Assembly (NCBI RefSeq): GCF_016863095.1
Contig: NZ_BOOF01000001.1
Coordinates: forward strand, 62,001-126,000
Direction of reading: 5' to 3'
From: Microbispora siamensis
Lineage (GTDB): Bacteria > Actinomycetota > Actinomycetes > Streptosporangiales > Streptosporangiaceae
Length of the DNA: 64,000 nucleotides
How positions within the stretch are numbered: the stretch's first letter is position 1; each line of letters opens with the position of its first letter. Shown here in pieces: positions 48,732 through 56,865 of the stretch. The notes beneath the pieces are model-generated. The model saw only the letters and a list, made by a program, of their open reading frames with translations, did no database searches and was not told where the DNA came from. Position numbers and translations under genes: made by a program.

Positions 48732-49969
48732 GGAACCTCCGCCGTGATCAGTGTCGGCCCGCCCGCCGGCGACCGCACCGACAGCTCGCCGTCGACGGCC
48801 CGCAGCCGGTCGGCCAGGCCGGACAGGCCGTGTCCCTTGGCGACGTGTGCGCCGCCGACCCCATCATCCCCGATCGTGAGGATGAGCGTGTCGCCGATCC
48901 TGGTCAGCCCGACCGAGCAGGACGTCGCCCTGCTGTGCTTGGCCACGTTGGTGAGCGACTCGGCGGTGACGAAGTAGATGGTGTTCTCGATGAGCGCGGG
49001 ATACCGCTCGGCCGTCTGGACGTCCAGTTCCACCGGCACCGTGCAGCGGCCGGCCAGGGCGGCCAGCGCCGGCGCGAGGCCGCGGTCGGCAAGGATCGGC
49101 GGGGCGATGCCGCGCGACAGCGCCCGCAGCTCGTCCAGGGTCTCCCGGGTGGCGCTGATGGCCTTGCCGATCGTCTCGTGCGCGGCCGTGGCGTCCTTCT
49201 GCAGCTCCCGCTGGGCCCGCGACAGCTCCATCGCCAGGTGGACCAGGCGCTGCTGGGGCCCGTCGTGGATGTCGCGCTCCAGGCGGCGCAGCGCGTTCGC
49301 CTCGGCGTGGGCGGCGGCGTGGCGGCCCTCGGTGAGGTCGTCGATGCGCTCCTGCAACTCGGCCACGCCGGTCAGCAGCGCCCGGCCCAGCGACGCCTTG
49401 ATGAGCGCGCAGGAGCGGACGACCGGATAGAGGGTGATCGCGGCGACCACTCCGATCGCGACGTAGAAGACGCTGTCGACCAGGTAGCCCCGGCCGAGGC
49501 CGAGAAGTTCGGGCAGCTCGGTGTTGCCGGGGATGTTCGAGGTGATCCACCCGTACAGCGGATAGGTCAGCCCGGCGAGAGCCAGCGCCCACCAGGTGAC
49601 GGTCACGCAGAACGCGACGATCGCGACCGGGAAGGCCAGCAGCGCGTGCAGCGCGTCGAGCCAGGGCTGGCCCCCGGCGAGCGGGGTGACCGTCCTGCGG
49701 AACAGGCCGGCCCCGGGCGGCGACGTGGGATAACGCGGCCGAGGCACGTCCCTGCCCAGTACGCCGCGCATGCGGAGCCGCTCGACGTCGCCCATCCCCC
49801 GGGCGATGAGGAGGGTGAGGGCGAGGACGGGCACGCCCACCCAGACCACCAGCAGGCCGGTGCCGGCCGACAGGCCGGCCACCGTGAGGCAGAACGTGAT
49901 CGTCGCGAGGGGGAACCCGACGAGGATGTAGACCGTGTCGCCGCCGAGGCGGGAGAGAAGTCGGCGCAT
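48722..49969 (-). CDS. NarL-type sensor histidine kinase
   Basis: 415 residues. About four membrane segments in a sensor region (12-58, 110-140, 165-188), then a HisKA_3 dimerisation helix with phospho-acceptor His235 (LERDIHDGPQQRLVHLAM) and an HATPase_c domain (ESLTNVAKHS N-box, LTIGDDGVGG G1-box, GHGLSGLADR G2-box). The extracytoplasmic loop is short, so the signal is probably sensed in or near the membrane, like DesK- or LiaS-type kinases. Confidence 0.92.
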   Translation of the reverse strand: MRRLLSRLGGDTVYILVGFPLATITFCLTVAGLSAGTGLLVVWVGVPVLALTLLIARGMGDVERLRMRGVLGRDVPRPRYPTSPPGAGLFRRTVTPLAGGQPWLDALHALLAFPVAIVAFCVTVTWWALALAGLTYPLYGWITSNIPGNTELPELLGLGRGYLVDSVFYVAIGVVAAITLYPVVRSCALIKASLGRALLTGVAELQERIDDLTEGRHAAAHAEANALRRLERDIHDGPQQRLVHLAMELSRAQRELQKDATAAHETIGKAISATRETLDELRALSRGIAPPILADRGLAPALAALAGRCTVPVELDVQTAERYPALIENTIYFVTAESLTNVAKHSRATSCSVGLTRIGDTLILTIGDDGVGGAHVAKGHGLSGLADRLRAVDGELSVRSPAGGPTLITAEVPCA

Positions 49970-50021
49970 GTTCCCAACGCTATTGACCCGCCCGCCGCAG
50001 ATCGATCCGGCGAGCGGCAGT

Positions 50022-50051
50022 CCCGGGGGTAGGGCATTCCCTACCCCCGGG
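50022..50051 (-). terminator. Strong hairpin between the second oxidase and the kinase genes
   Basis: 13-bp perfect stem (50022-50034 with 50039-50051), 4-base loop. On the minus strand it follows the oxidase stop by 5 bases and precedes the kinase start, so it should end the oxidase transcript. Confidence 0.65.
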
Positions 50052-50056
50052 CCGCG

Positions 50057-51484
50057 TCACGGAACGATCTCCATCTGCCCCATCATGCCGAGGGAGGAGT
50101 GCTCCAGGAAGTGGCAGTGGTACACGTACCGGCCGACGTAGTCATTGAAGGTGGCCTGCAGGCGCACGACCGAGCCCGCCGCCAGGGGCAGCGTGTCCTT
50201 CAGCCCCGCGTCGTCGAGCGTCGGCGCGCCGCCGTCGCGCTCCAGCACCCGGAAGGACGTCTGGTGCAGGTGGAAGTTGTGCGGGAACCCCCACGCGGTG
50301 TCCCCGTTGACGACGCGCCAGATCTCGGTCGAGCCCCGCTTGATCTGGAAGTCGTTCCGGTTCGGGTCGTACGGCTGGCCGTTGACGAGCCCCACCGGCA
50401 TGGAGCCCGACATGTCGAAGCTCAGCGTCACCTCGCGCTCGACGGTGGCGGTGCCGAGGGCCGGCAGGGGGCGCAGTTCGTCGGGCAGCCGGCTGAGGTC
50501 GGTGGCCTGCCCCACCACGTCGAACCGGACGATGGGGCCCGCGGTCGCATCGGACAGGACGAGGCGGGTGCCGACCGGGTGGCGGGAGAAGTCCACCACC
50601 ACGTCGGTTCGCTCGCCGGCGCTCAGCGTCAGCTGCGTCCGGGGCACCGGCTCCGGGAGCAGGCCGCCGTCGGAGGAGATCTGGGTGAACTGCACGCCGT
50701 CGAGGCCGAGCGTGAACGATCCCTCCGTCGAACCGTTGAGCAGCCGGAGGCGGTACTTGCGCGCGAACACCGGGAAGTACGGCTGCGCCTTGCCGTTGGC
50801 GGTGAGGACGGTGCGCTCCACCGGGTTGCCGAAGACGAGCGCGCCGGTCTCGTCGATTTGGGCGTTGCGGATCAGGATGGGCACGTCGAACGCCCCGGAC
50901 GGCAGGCGCAGCCCCTTCTCCGCGTCGTCGTCGATCAGGTAGAAGCCGTGCAGGCCCCGGTAGACGTGCTCCGCCTCCATGTGGTGGGAGTGGTCGTGGT
51001 ACCAGAGCGTCGCGCCCCGCTGCGCGTTCGGGTACTCGTACACGCGCGACTGGCCCGGCTCGATGACGTCCATGGGGTGGCCGTCGCTGCTCGCGGGCGT
51101 GTGACCGCCGTGCAGGTGCACATTGGCCGGCATGTCGAGCCAGTTGCGGAAGGTGACGGTGACCGGGCGGCCGGTCTTGGCCCGGATCGTCGGTCCGACG
51201 AAGGACCCGTTGTACGTCAGCGCGGGGGTCGTGACACCGGGCAGGATCTCCACGTCGGCGGGCCGGATGTCGATCTGGTAGGCGTCGCCGGCGGCGCTCG
51301 AGCGCACCGGCCGCAGCGTCTGCGGCACGGGCATGCGGACCTGGAACGGTCCGGTGGAGGCCGCCCCGGTCCGCCGTGCCCCGAGATCGGCCGCACCCGC
51401 ACGCAGGGCCAGCAGCGGAGGGCTCAGGACCGCCCCTCCCGCGACGAGACCGCCGAGCGCCAGAAAGTTCCGTCGGTTCAGCAT
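50057..51484 (-). CDS. Tat-exported multicopper oxidase (CotA/SufI-like)
   Basis: 475 residues from an ATG with GGGGAG upstream. Twin-arginine signal NRRNFLALGGLVAGGAVLSP. Three cupredoxin domains and complete copper sites: HLHGGH (about 118), WYHDHSHH (about 158), HNFHLHQ (about 412) and HCHFLEHSSLGMMG (about 460). Likely activities are laccase/bilirubin oxidase-like phenol oxidation or cuprous oxidation outside the membrane. A stretch of 170 bp without genes precedes it. Confidence 0.92.
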   Translation of the reverse strand: MLNRRNFLALGGLVAGGAVLSPPLLALRAGAADLGARRTGAASTGPFQVRMPVPQTLRPVRSSAAGDAYQIDIRPADVEILPGVTTPALTYNGSFVGPTIRAKTGRPVTVTFRNWLDMPANVHLHGGHTPASSDGHPMDVIEPGQSRVYEYPNAQRGATLWYHDHSHHMEAEHVYRGLHGFYLIDDDAEKGLRLPSGAFDVPILIRNAQIDETGALVFGNPVERTVLTANGKAQPYFPVFARKYRLRLLNGSTEGSFTLGLDGVQFTQISSDGGLLPEPVPRTQLTLSAGERTDVVVDFSRHPVGTRLVLSDATAGPIVRFDVVGQATDLSRLPDELRPLPALGTATVEREVTLSFDMSGSMPVGLVNGQPYDPNRNDFQIKRGSTEIWRVVNGDTAWGFPHNFHLHQTSFRVLERDGGAPTLDDAGLKDTLPLAAGSVVRLQATFNDYVGRYVYHCHFLEHSSLGMMGQMEIVP

Positions 51485-51644
51485 GTGCTCCCCATAGGGC
51501 GATCGGGCGTCGCCGTCCACACCGTGCGTGGACGGGATCGCAGTTGGTTGCCCGCTACTGGGCGACTCCGATCGTGGTCCTTTGCGGGAATTTGGTCTTC
51601 TTCCTGGATGCTGAACCTTTTGTCGGTGTAGCCGCCGGCCGGGA

Positions 51645-51748
51645 TCAGGCGGTCTCGAGCAGGATCGTCAGCAGCTCCCGCGGTGCGTCGCGCACCCCGC
51701 CCACCAGCCGCCGTGGCACATGCCGGGGATCAGGGCGAACGTGGCCAT
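51645..51748 (-). pseudogene. Remnant of an alpha/beta hydrolase
   Basis: It starts MATFALIPGMCHGGWW, the typical first strand and oxyanion-loop residues of a salicylate-esterase-like alpha/beta hydrolase, then breaks. The last bases before a TGA read RELLTILLETA in a different frame, like the usual C-terminal helix. More than 600 internal bases appear deleted. It lies just downstream of the MFS exporter, probably once its operon partner. Confidence 0.55.
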
Positions 51749-51756
51749 GGTGTGCC

Positions 51757-53001
51757 TCACTGTCTCGTGGACGCTCGCGCGTCGGGTGTCTTGCCGGCCG
51801 AAGCGGTCCCGGCCCGGCGGGAGGGATTCACGGACGCCGCGATCAGGGCCGCGGCGGCGCACAGGATCGCGGTCCACGCCAGGGTCGCGGCGGTCGAGGT
51901 GTGGTCGGCGACGAGCCCGGCGAGCCACGGGCCCGCGGTCTGCCCGGCCGCGAAGATCGTGGTGAACGCCGCCAGGGTGGCCGTCCAGTCGGCGGGCGGG
52001 GTGTTCGCCTTGATGAGCGCGGTGACGGCGGCGGGCACGCCCATGAACGTCGCCCCGTAGACGATCGCGGAGGCGAGGATGACCGGTGGTGCGGGCGCCG
52101 CCATCGCCAGCGCCGCGCCGCCGCCCAGGAGGCCGAGCAGCACGGCCAGGGCCCGGGTGCCGGGCCACTGCGCGGTCGGGCGGCTCCACAGCGCGGGCGC
52201 CGCCACCACGGCCAGGCCGAGCGCCGTCCAGGTGAGCACCACCTGCCCGAGCGGCGCGTGCCGGTCGGCCAGGTAGGCGGACAGGAAGGTGATGTAGGTG
52301 ATGTAACCGGCGGCGAACATCAGGTAGGCCAGGGCGACCCCCCACAGCGGCCGCACGTGGACCCGCCCGGCGTCGGCGGCCTGCGCCTCCTCCCCCGGCT
52401 GCGCGTCCTCCCCGGCCCTGGCGGCGGTCCAGCTCAGCAGCGCCGCCAGCCCGGCGGCCACGCCCAAGCCGGCCCAGGCCAGGTGCAGGTGGTCGCCCAG
52501 CGTCGGGATGCCGGCGCCGCTGACGACGATGCCCACCCCGGCGCCCGCGAAGTAGACGGTGATGGGCGCCCCGGAGGCGGCGCGGGCGGCGAGGCGCGAC
52601 GCGATGACGCCGCCGGTGACGAACACGGCGGCGCCCGCCGCGCCTGCCGCGGCACGCGCCGCCAGCAGCACCGGATAGGCGTCGCTCGTCGCGGTGGCCG
52701 CCAGCGCCACCGCGGTGAGGACCATGCCCCACCGGAAGGTGGCCGCCGTGCCCAGGCGGCGTACGACGACCGCGGTCACCAGCGCGCCGAGCAGGTAGCC
52801 CAGCCCGTTGGCGGCGCTCATCTCCCCGGCTTCGCCCAGGGACCAGTGCAGCTCGTCCCGCATCGCCGGGAGGAGCAGCCCGTACGCGAAACGCGCCAGC
52901 CCGAGAGCCGACGCGGTGCCGAGAGCCAGCCGCGCCGCCTGCCACGCCGCCCGACGTGTCTCCCGCCGGACCGGCGTGCCGATGGCGAGAGGGTCGGACA
53001 T
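51757..53001 (-). CDS. YbfB/YjiJ-like MFS transporter
   Basis: 414 residues with about twelve membrane segments; GGGAG lies 6 bases before the ATG. The N-terminal signature LGLARFAYGLLLPAMRDELHWSLGEAGEMSAANGLGYLLGAL is characteristic of the YbfB/YjiJ group. The direction of transport and substrate are unknown. It is divergent from a TetR gene, and two copies of a 22-bp near-palindrome lie between them, so it is probably a TetR-repressed exporter. Confidence 0.87.
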   Translation of the reverse strand: MSDPLAIGTPVRRETRRAAWQAARLALGTASALGLARFAYGLLLPAMRDELHWSLGEAGEMSAANGLGYLLGALVTAVVVRRLGTAATFRWGMVLTAVALAATATSDAYPVLLAARAAAGAAGAAVFVTGGVIASRLAARAASGAPITVYFAGAGVGIVVSGAGIPTLGDHLHLAWAGLGVAAGLAALLSWTAARAGEDAQPGEEAQAADAGRVHVRPLWGVALAYLMFAAGYITYITFLSAYLADRHAPLGQVVLTWTALGLAVVAAPALWSRPTAQWPGTRALAVLLGLLGGGAALAMAAPAPPVILASAIVYGATFMGVPAAVTALIKANTPPADWTATLAAFTTIFAAGQTAGPWLAGLVADHTSTAATLAWTAILCAAAALIAASVNPSRRAGTASAGKTPDARASTRQ

Positions 53002-53015
53002 GACGGACTCCCGGA

Positions 53016-53075
53016 GATCGAACCGATCGGTACGATCTCGAAGCGTAGCAGCGGATCGAACCGATCGGTACCATC
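53016..53075. promoter_or_regulatory. Two TetR operators in the MFS/TetR intergenic region
   Basis: A 22-bp near-palindrome with core ACCGATCGGT occurs at 53016-53037 and 53054-53075; the copies differ at one base. Centres are 38 bp apart. Each can hold a TetR dimer and together they cover both promoters. TACCAT (53069-53074) in the second copy may be the -10 of a leaderless tetR message. Confidence 0.7.
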
Positions 53076-53080
53076 TAGGT

Positions 53081-53680
53081 ATGCCGGTTCCCAAGGGCTC
53101 GACGATCGATCCGGAGCGCACCCGCGCCGCCATCCTGGAGGCGGCCACCGCCGTGCTGTACGAACGCGGGCTCGACGGCGTCGGCGTCGCCGAGCTGTGC
53201 GCCCTCATCGGGGTGTCGAAGGAGACGCTCTATCGGCACTTCGGCACCAAGGACGGGCTCGTGGAGGCCATGCTCCGGGCCCGCAGCGAACGCGTGACCC
53301 GCTGGCTGGCCGAGGCCTCCGCGGCGGCCGGGGACGACCCCCGCGACCAGCTCGCCGCGGTGTTCGACGCGCTGCGAGAGTGGTACCAGGACCCGGTCTT
53401 CCGCGGCTGCGCGATGCTGAACGCGGCGGCTCAACATCACGTCGAGCCCGTGCGCGCCATCACCGCGCGCCACCTCGACCGCTACCTCGACCTGCTGACC
53501 GGCATCGCCGAGCGCGCCGGAGCCGCCGATCCGCCCCTCCTGGGACGCCAGTTGCTCATGCTGGTCGAGGGCGCCACCGTCGTCGCCGCGCACCACGGCA
53601 CGGCCGGCACGGGCGAGCAGGCCCGCCAGGCGGCGCTCGCCCTGCTGTCGGCCGCCTCCCGCGACGGCGGCGGAGACTGA
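53081..53680 (+). CDS. TetR-family repressor
   Basis: 199 residues from an ATG 5 bases after the second operator, with no ribosome site (leaderless). HTH: RAAILEAATAVLYERGLDGVGVAELCALIGVSKETLYRHFGTKDGLVEAML (about 15-65). The helical ligand domain contains WYQDPVFRGCAMLNAAAQ, as in TetR_C-type regulators of drug exporters. It probably represses itself and the divergent MFS gene. Confidence 0.9.
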   Translation: MPVPKGSTIDPERTRAAILEAATAVLYERGLDGVGVAELCALIGVSKETLYRHFGTKDGLVEAMLRARSERVTRWLAEASAAAGDDPRDQLAAVFDALREWYQDPVFRGCAMLNAAAQHHVEPVRAITARHLDRYLDLLTGIAERAGAADPPLLGRQLLMLVEGATVVAAHHGTAGTGEQARQAALALLSAASRDGGGD

Positions 53681-53730
53681 GCCGCCCGGACTACGGCGTT
53701 CGCGACGTGCCGGCCGAGGGCCGGCCGGGG

Positions 53731-55161
53731 TTACTTCTTCTTGCGCTTCTCGCGGATCTTCATTGTCACCTCGATCGGGGAGCCCGCGAAGCCGAACTCC
53801 TCGCGGATGCGGCGCTCGAGGAACCGGCGGTAGGTCTCCTCCAGGAACGCCGAGGTGAACAGCACGAACTTCGGCGGCTCCGTGGACGCCTGGGTGGCGA
53901 ACAGGATCTTGGGCTGCCGGCCCCCGCGCACCGGCGGCGGGGTGGCCTGCACCAGCTCGGTGAGGAACTGGTTGAGCCGGGCCGTCGGCACCCGCGTGCC
54001 CCACGACTCCAGGGCCCGTTCGATCGCCGGGGCCAGCTTCTCGACGTGGCGGCCGGTCTTCGCCGAGATGTTCACCCGCAGCGCCCAGGGCGTGCGGACG
54101 AGCTGCCGGTCGATCTCCTTCTCCAGGTAGTACCGCCGGTCCTCGTCGACCAGGTCCCACTTGTTGAACGCGACCACCATCGCCCGGCCCGACTCGATGA
54201 CCAGGCCGATGATCCGCAGGTCCTGCTCGGTCAGCACCTCGGAGGCGTCGATCAGCACGACCGCGACCTCCGCCCGCTCCAGCGCGGCCCGCGTGCGCAT
54301 CGCCGCGTAGAAGTCCGCGCCCTTCAGCTCGCGGTCCCGCCGCCGGATGCCGGCCGTGTCGATGAACCGGTACGTCGTGCCGCCCAGCTCGATCAGCTCG
54401 TCCACCGGGTCGCGGGTGGTGCCGGCCATCGGGTCGACGAGCACCCGCTCCTCACCGGCGAGCTTGTTGAGCAGCGACGACTTGCCCACGTTGGGCTTGC
54501 CCAGCAGCGCGATCCGGCGCGGGCCCCGCCGCTCGCCGAACGTCTGCGGCGGCGTCTCGGGCAGCGCGTCGAGCACCACGTCGAGCAGGTCGCCGCTGGC
54601 GCGGCCGTGCAGGGCCGAGACCGGGTGCGGCTCGCCCAGGCCGAGCGACCACAGCCCGGTCGCCTCCAGCTCCATCTGCTGGTTGTCGACCTTGTTGGCG
54701 GCCAGCACGACCGGCTTGCCCGAGCGGCGCAGGACCGCGCCGACGGCCTCGTCGGAGTCGGTGACCCCGACACTGGCGTCCACCACGAAGAGGATCACGT
54801 CGGCCAGCTCGGCCGCGATCTGCGCCTGCTCGGCGATGCGCAGGGCCATCCCGGTCGCGTCGGGGTCCCAGCCGCCGGTGTCCACCAGCGTGAACCGACG
54901 GCCCCGCCAGGTCGCCTCGTAGGTGACCCGGTCGCGGGTCACGCCCGGCACGTCCTCCACGACCGCCTCACGACGGCCGATGATGCGGTTGACCAGCGTC
55001 GACTTGCCGACGTTGGGGCGCCCCACCACGGCGACGACCGGCAGCGGGCCCGAGTCGGGCTCCCGCTCCGCCTCCTCGGCGGAAAGCTCGGCGAGCTCGG
55101 CCTCGATCCAGCCGCCCTCGTCCTCGTCGTACTCCCCCGTCACGTCCATACCCTGCCTCAT
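53731..55161 (-). CDS. der: Ribosome-assembly GTPase Der (EngA)
   Basis: 476 residues from the ATG at 55161 (ATG at 55149 also possible). Two tandem GTPase domains: [13 protein letters not shown] with [13 protein letters not shown] and NKVD (about 45-210), and [13 protein letters not shown] with GTTRD, DTAGI and NKWD (about 220-395). A KH-like domain follows and the C-terminus is Lys-rich (REKRKKK). It acts in 50S subunit maturation. An acidic N-terminal extension of about 40 residues is usual in actinobacteria. It lies downstream of cmk, the conserved order. Confidence 0.96.
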   Translation of the reverse strand: MRQGMDVTGEYDEDEGGWIEAELAELSAEEAEREPDSGPLPVVAVVGRPNVGKSTLVNRIIGRREAVVEDVPGVTRDRVTYEATWRGRRFTLVDTGGWDPDATGMALRIAEQAQIAAELADVILFVVDASVGVTDSDEAVGAVLRRSGKPVVLAANKVDNQQMELEATGLWSLGLGEPHPVSALHGRASGDLLDVVLDALPETPPQTFGERRGPRRIALLGKPNVGKSSLLNKLAGEERVLVDPMAGTTRDPVDELIELGGTTYRFIDTAGIRRRDRELKGADFYAAMRTRAALERAEVAVVLIDASEVLTEQDLRIIGLVIESGRAMVVAFNKWDLVDEDRRYYLEKEIDRQLVRTPWALRVNISAKTGRHVEKLAPAIERALESWGTRVPTARLNQFLTELVQATPPPVRGGRQPKILFATQASTEPPKFVLFTSAFLEETYRRFLERRIREEFGFAGSPIEVTMKIREKRKKK

Positions 55162-55323
55162 CGGCTGCTCTTCCCGTTCTCCCCGGCCTCCCGTGAGGCC
55201 TCCCGGCGGACCGCTTCCGGGGCCGGGCTCGTACGTACGTCGCACCGCGTGGCCCACCCCCTTCTCTGCAGACACGGCGCGGCAGACGCGGCGCTGGAGG
55301 CGGTCAGGCGGGGCGTGCGGGCG

Positions 55324-55992
55324 TCAGACCCGCTCCTTGACGAGCCGGAGCACCTCGGCGATCACCTCGTCCAGGTCCAGCGGCGTCGTGTCCAGTTCCA
55401 CCGCGTCCGCGGCCATCGCCAGCGGATCGGCCTTGCGCGTCGAGTCGAGGGTGTCGCGCCGGGCCATCGCGGCCCGCTGCGCCTCCACGGTCGTCCCGTC
55501 CAGTTCGGCCGTACGGCGCAGGGCGCGCGCCTCGGCGCTCGCCGTGAGGTAGATCTTGACGGGCGCGTCCGGCGCGACCACGGTGCCGATGTCGCGGCCC
55601 TCGACCACGATCCCCCCGCCGGGAAGGGACTCGGCGATGATCTCCCGCTGCAGGGCCACAAGCCGGCGGCGCACCTCGGGCACGGCGCTGATGGCCGACA
55701 CCGCGCCGGTCACCTCGGGGCCGCGGATCGGCCCGTTGACGTCGACGCCGTCCACGGTGACGCCCGGCGCGTCGGGGTCGGTGCTCATCACCAGTGCGGG
55801 CTCGGCGGACCTCGCGGCGATCTCGGCGGCGTCCTCCAGGTTCACGCCCCGCTGGAGCATCCACCAGGTGACCGCGCGGTACATGGCGCCCGTGTCGAGG
55901 TATCGCAGGCCCAGCGCCCGCGCGACGCCCTTCGAGGCACTCGACTTGCCCGATCCCGAGGGACCGTCCATGGCGACGACCAGACCCGACAC
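55324..55992 (-). CDS. cmk: Cytidylate kinase
   Basis: 222 residues from GTG with AAGGAG upstream. P-loop DGPSGSGKSS (about residues 9-18), YLDTGAMYRAV for nucleotide binding, VVEGRDIGTVV and RRDTLDSTRKADPL (the lid/CMP site) are all standard. It phosphorylates CMP and dCMP with ATP in the cytosol. In related genomes tyrA lies directly upstream; here tyrA is 7.5 kb away, beyond an accessory block. Confidence 0.96.
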   Translation of the reverse strand: MSGLVVAMDGPSGSGKSSASKGVARALGLRYLDTGAMYRAVTWWMLQRGVNLEDAAEIAARSAEPALVMSTDPDAPGVTVDGVDVNGPIRGPEVTGAVSAISAVPEVRRRLVALQREIIAESLPGGGIVVEGRDIGTVVAPDAPVKIYLTASAEARALRRTAELDGTTVEAQRAAMARRDTLDSTRKADPLAMAADAVELDTTPLDLDEVIAEVLRLVKERV

Positions 55993-56093
55993 CGGCTCTC
56001 CTTCTCCCCTTCGAATCGTCGTCCCCGAGGCTACCGGGATACCGCCAGAAAGCATGCATCGGCGGCGGGACAGGACCTCCCGCGCGACGGCTC

Positions 56094-56738
56094 TCAGGCG
56101 GTCTCCTCGGCGGTCCCGCCCAGCACCCGGGCCGCCCGCGCCTCCTGGGCCAGGCGGCGCAGGGAGGCGAGCACAGGGTCGCCGAGAGCCGTCCAGATCA
56201 CGATCGCCTCGGCCATGGCGTGCAGGTCGCCGCGCCGGCTGATCGCCCGCACCTCCGTGTCCGCCAGGCTCTCGGCGGTCTCGGCGTAGGTCTCCAGCAG
56301 GTCCAGGTAGTCGTCCTGACCGAGGCGGCGCAGGGTCGCCAGCGCGTCCGCCAGCGTCCGCCTGGCCGGGTTGCCCGGCTTGACCTGCCAGCCCCGCCGG
56401 GCGATCAGGTCGTCGACCTGCGCGGCGGCCTCGTCCCAGGCGTCGTCCTCGGTGTGTTCCCTGGGTGGGGTCAGCGCGTACTGCGCCTTGCCGAGCACGT
56501 CGAACTCGGAGATGCCGGAGGAGAAGATCAGCGTGAGCGCCTGACGGGCCGAGGCCACCGGCAGCCCGCCGACCTCGACCAGCGCCCGGGCCAGCCGCAG
56601 CCGCCTGACGTGCTCCTCGCCGTACCGCGCCTGGTTGGGGCCGGTCCGCTCTCCCGGCGGGACCAGCCCCTCCCGCATGTAGTACTTGATGGTGGGGATA
56701 GGGACCCCGGTCCGCCTGCTCAGCTCCGCGATCCGCAT
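56094..56738 (-). CDS. MerR-family regulator
   Basis: 214 residues. The MerR winged helix is at the start (MRIAELSRRTGVPIPTIKYYMREGLVPPGERTGPNQARYGEEHVRRLRLARALVEVGGLP). It has a long helical C-terminal domain without a cysteine metal site, so it probably senses a hydrophobic drug rather than metal. It is divergent from the MMPL exporter gene with GATAG dyads between them, which suggests that it controls the exporter. Confidence 0.9.
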   Translation of the reverse strand: MRIAELSRRTGVPIPTIKYYMREGLVPPGERTGPNQARYGEEHVRRLRLARALVEVGGLPVASARQALTLIFSSGISEFDVLGKAQYALTPPREHTEDDAWDEAAAQVDDLIARRGWQVKPGNPARRTLADALATLRRLGQDDYLDLLETYAETAESLADTEVRAISRRGDLHAMAEAIVIWTALGDPVLASLRRLAQEARAARVLGGTAEETA

Positions 56739-56801
56739 GTCCCTCTCCCTCGCCGCACCCTCCCAGGATAGGCCCGGGGCTTGCTCACCCCCGCAGTTAT
56801 G

Positions 56802-56849
56802 GATAGCGTCGCTATCGATTAATTATGGATAGCGACACTCTCTACTATC
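56802..56849. promoter_or_regulatory. MerR/MMPL control region with two GATAG dyads
   Basis: GATAGCG-T-CGCTATC (56802-56816, perfect) and GATAG-N12-CTATC (56828-56849). The second contains TACTAT (56843-56848), a good -10 for the exporter, and spans the -10/-35 spacer as MerR sites do. TTATGGATAGCG is repeated at both. Confidence 0.5.
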
Positions 56850-56865
56850 TGAATGGGGGAAGCGC

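Noticed and set aside
51376-56289. 1,637-residue plus-strand frame across the MFS, der and cmk genes
   Set aside because: Antisense to essential genes with unmistakable motifs; the composition is a codon-bias artefact.
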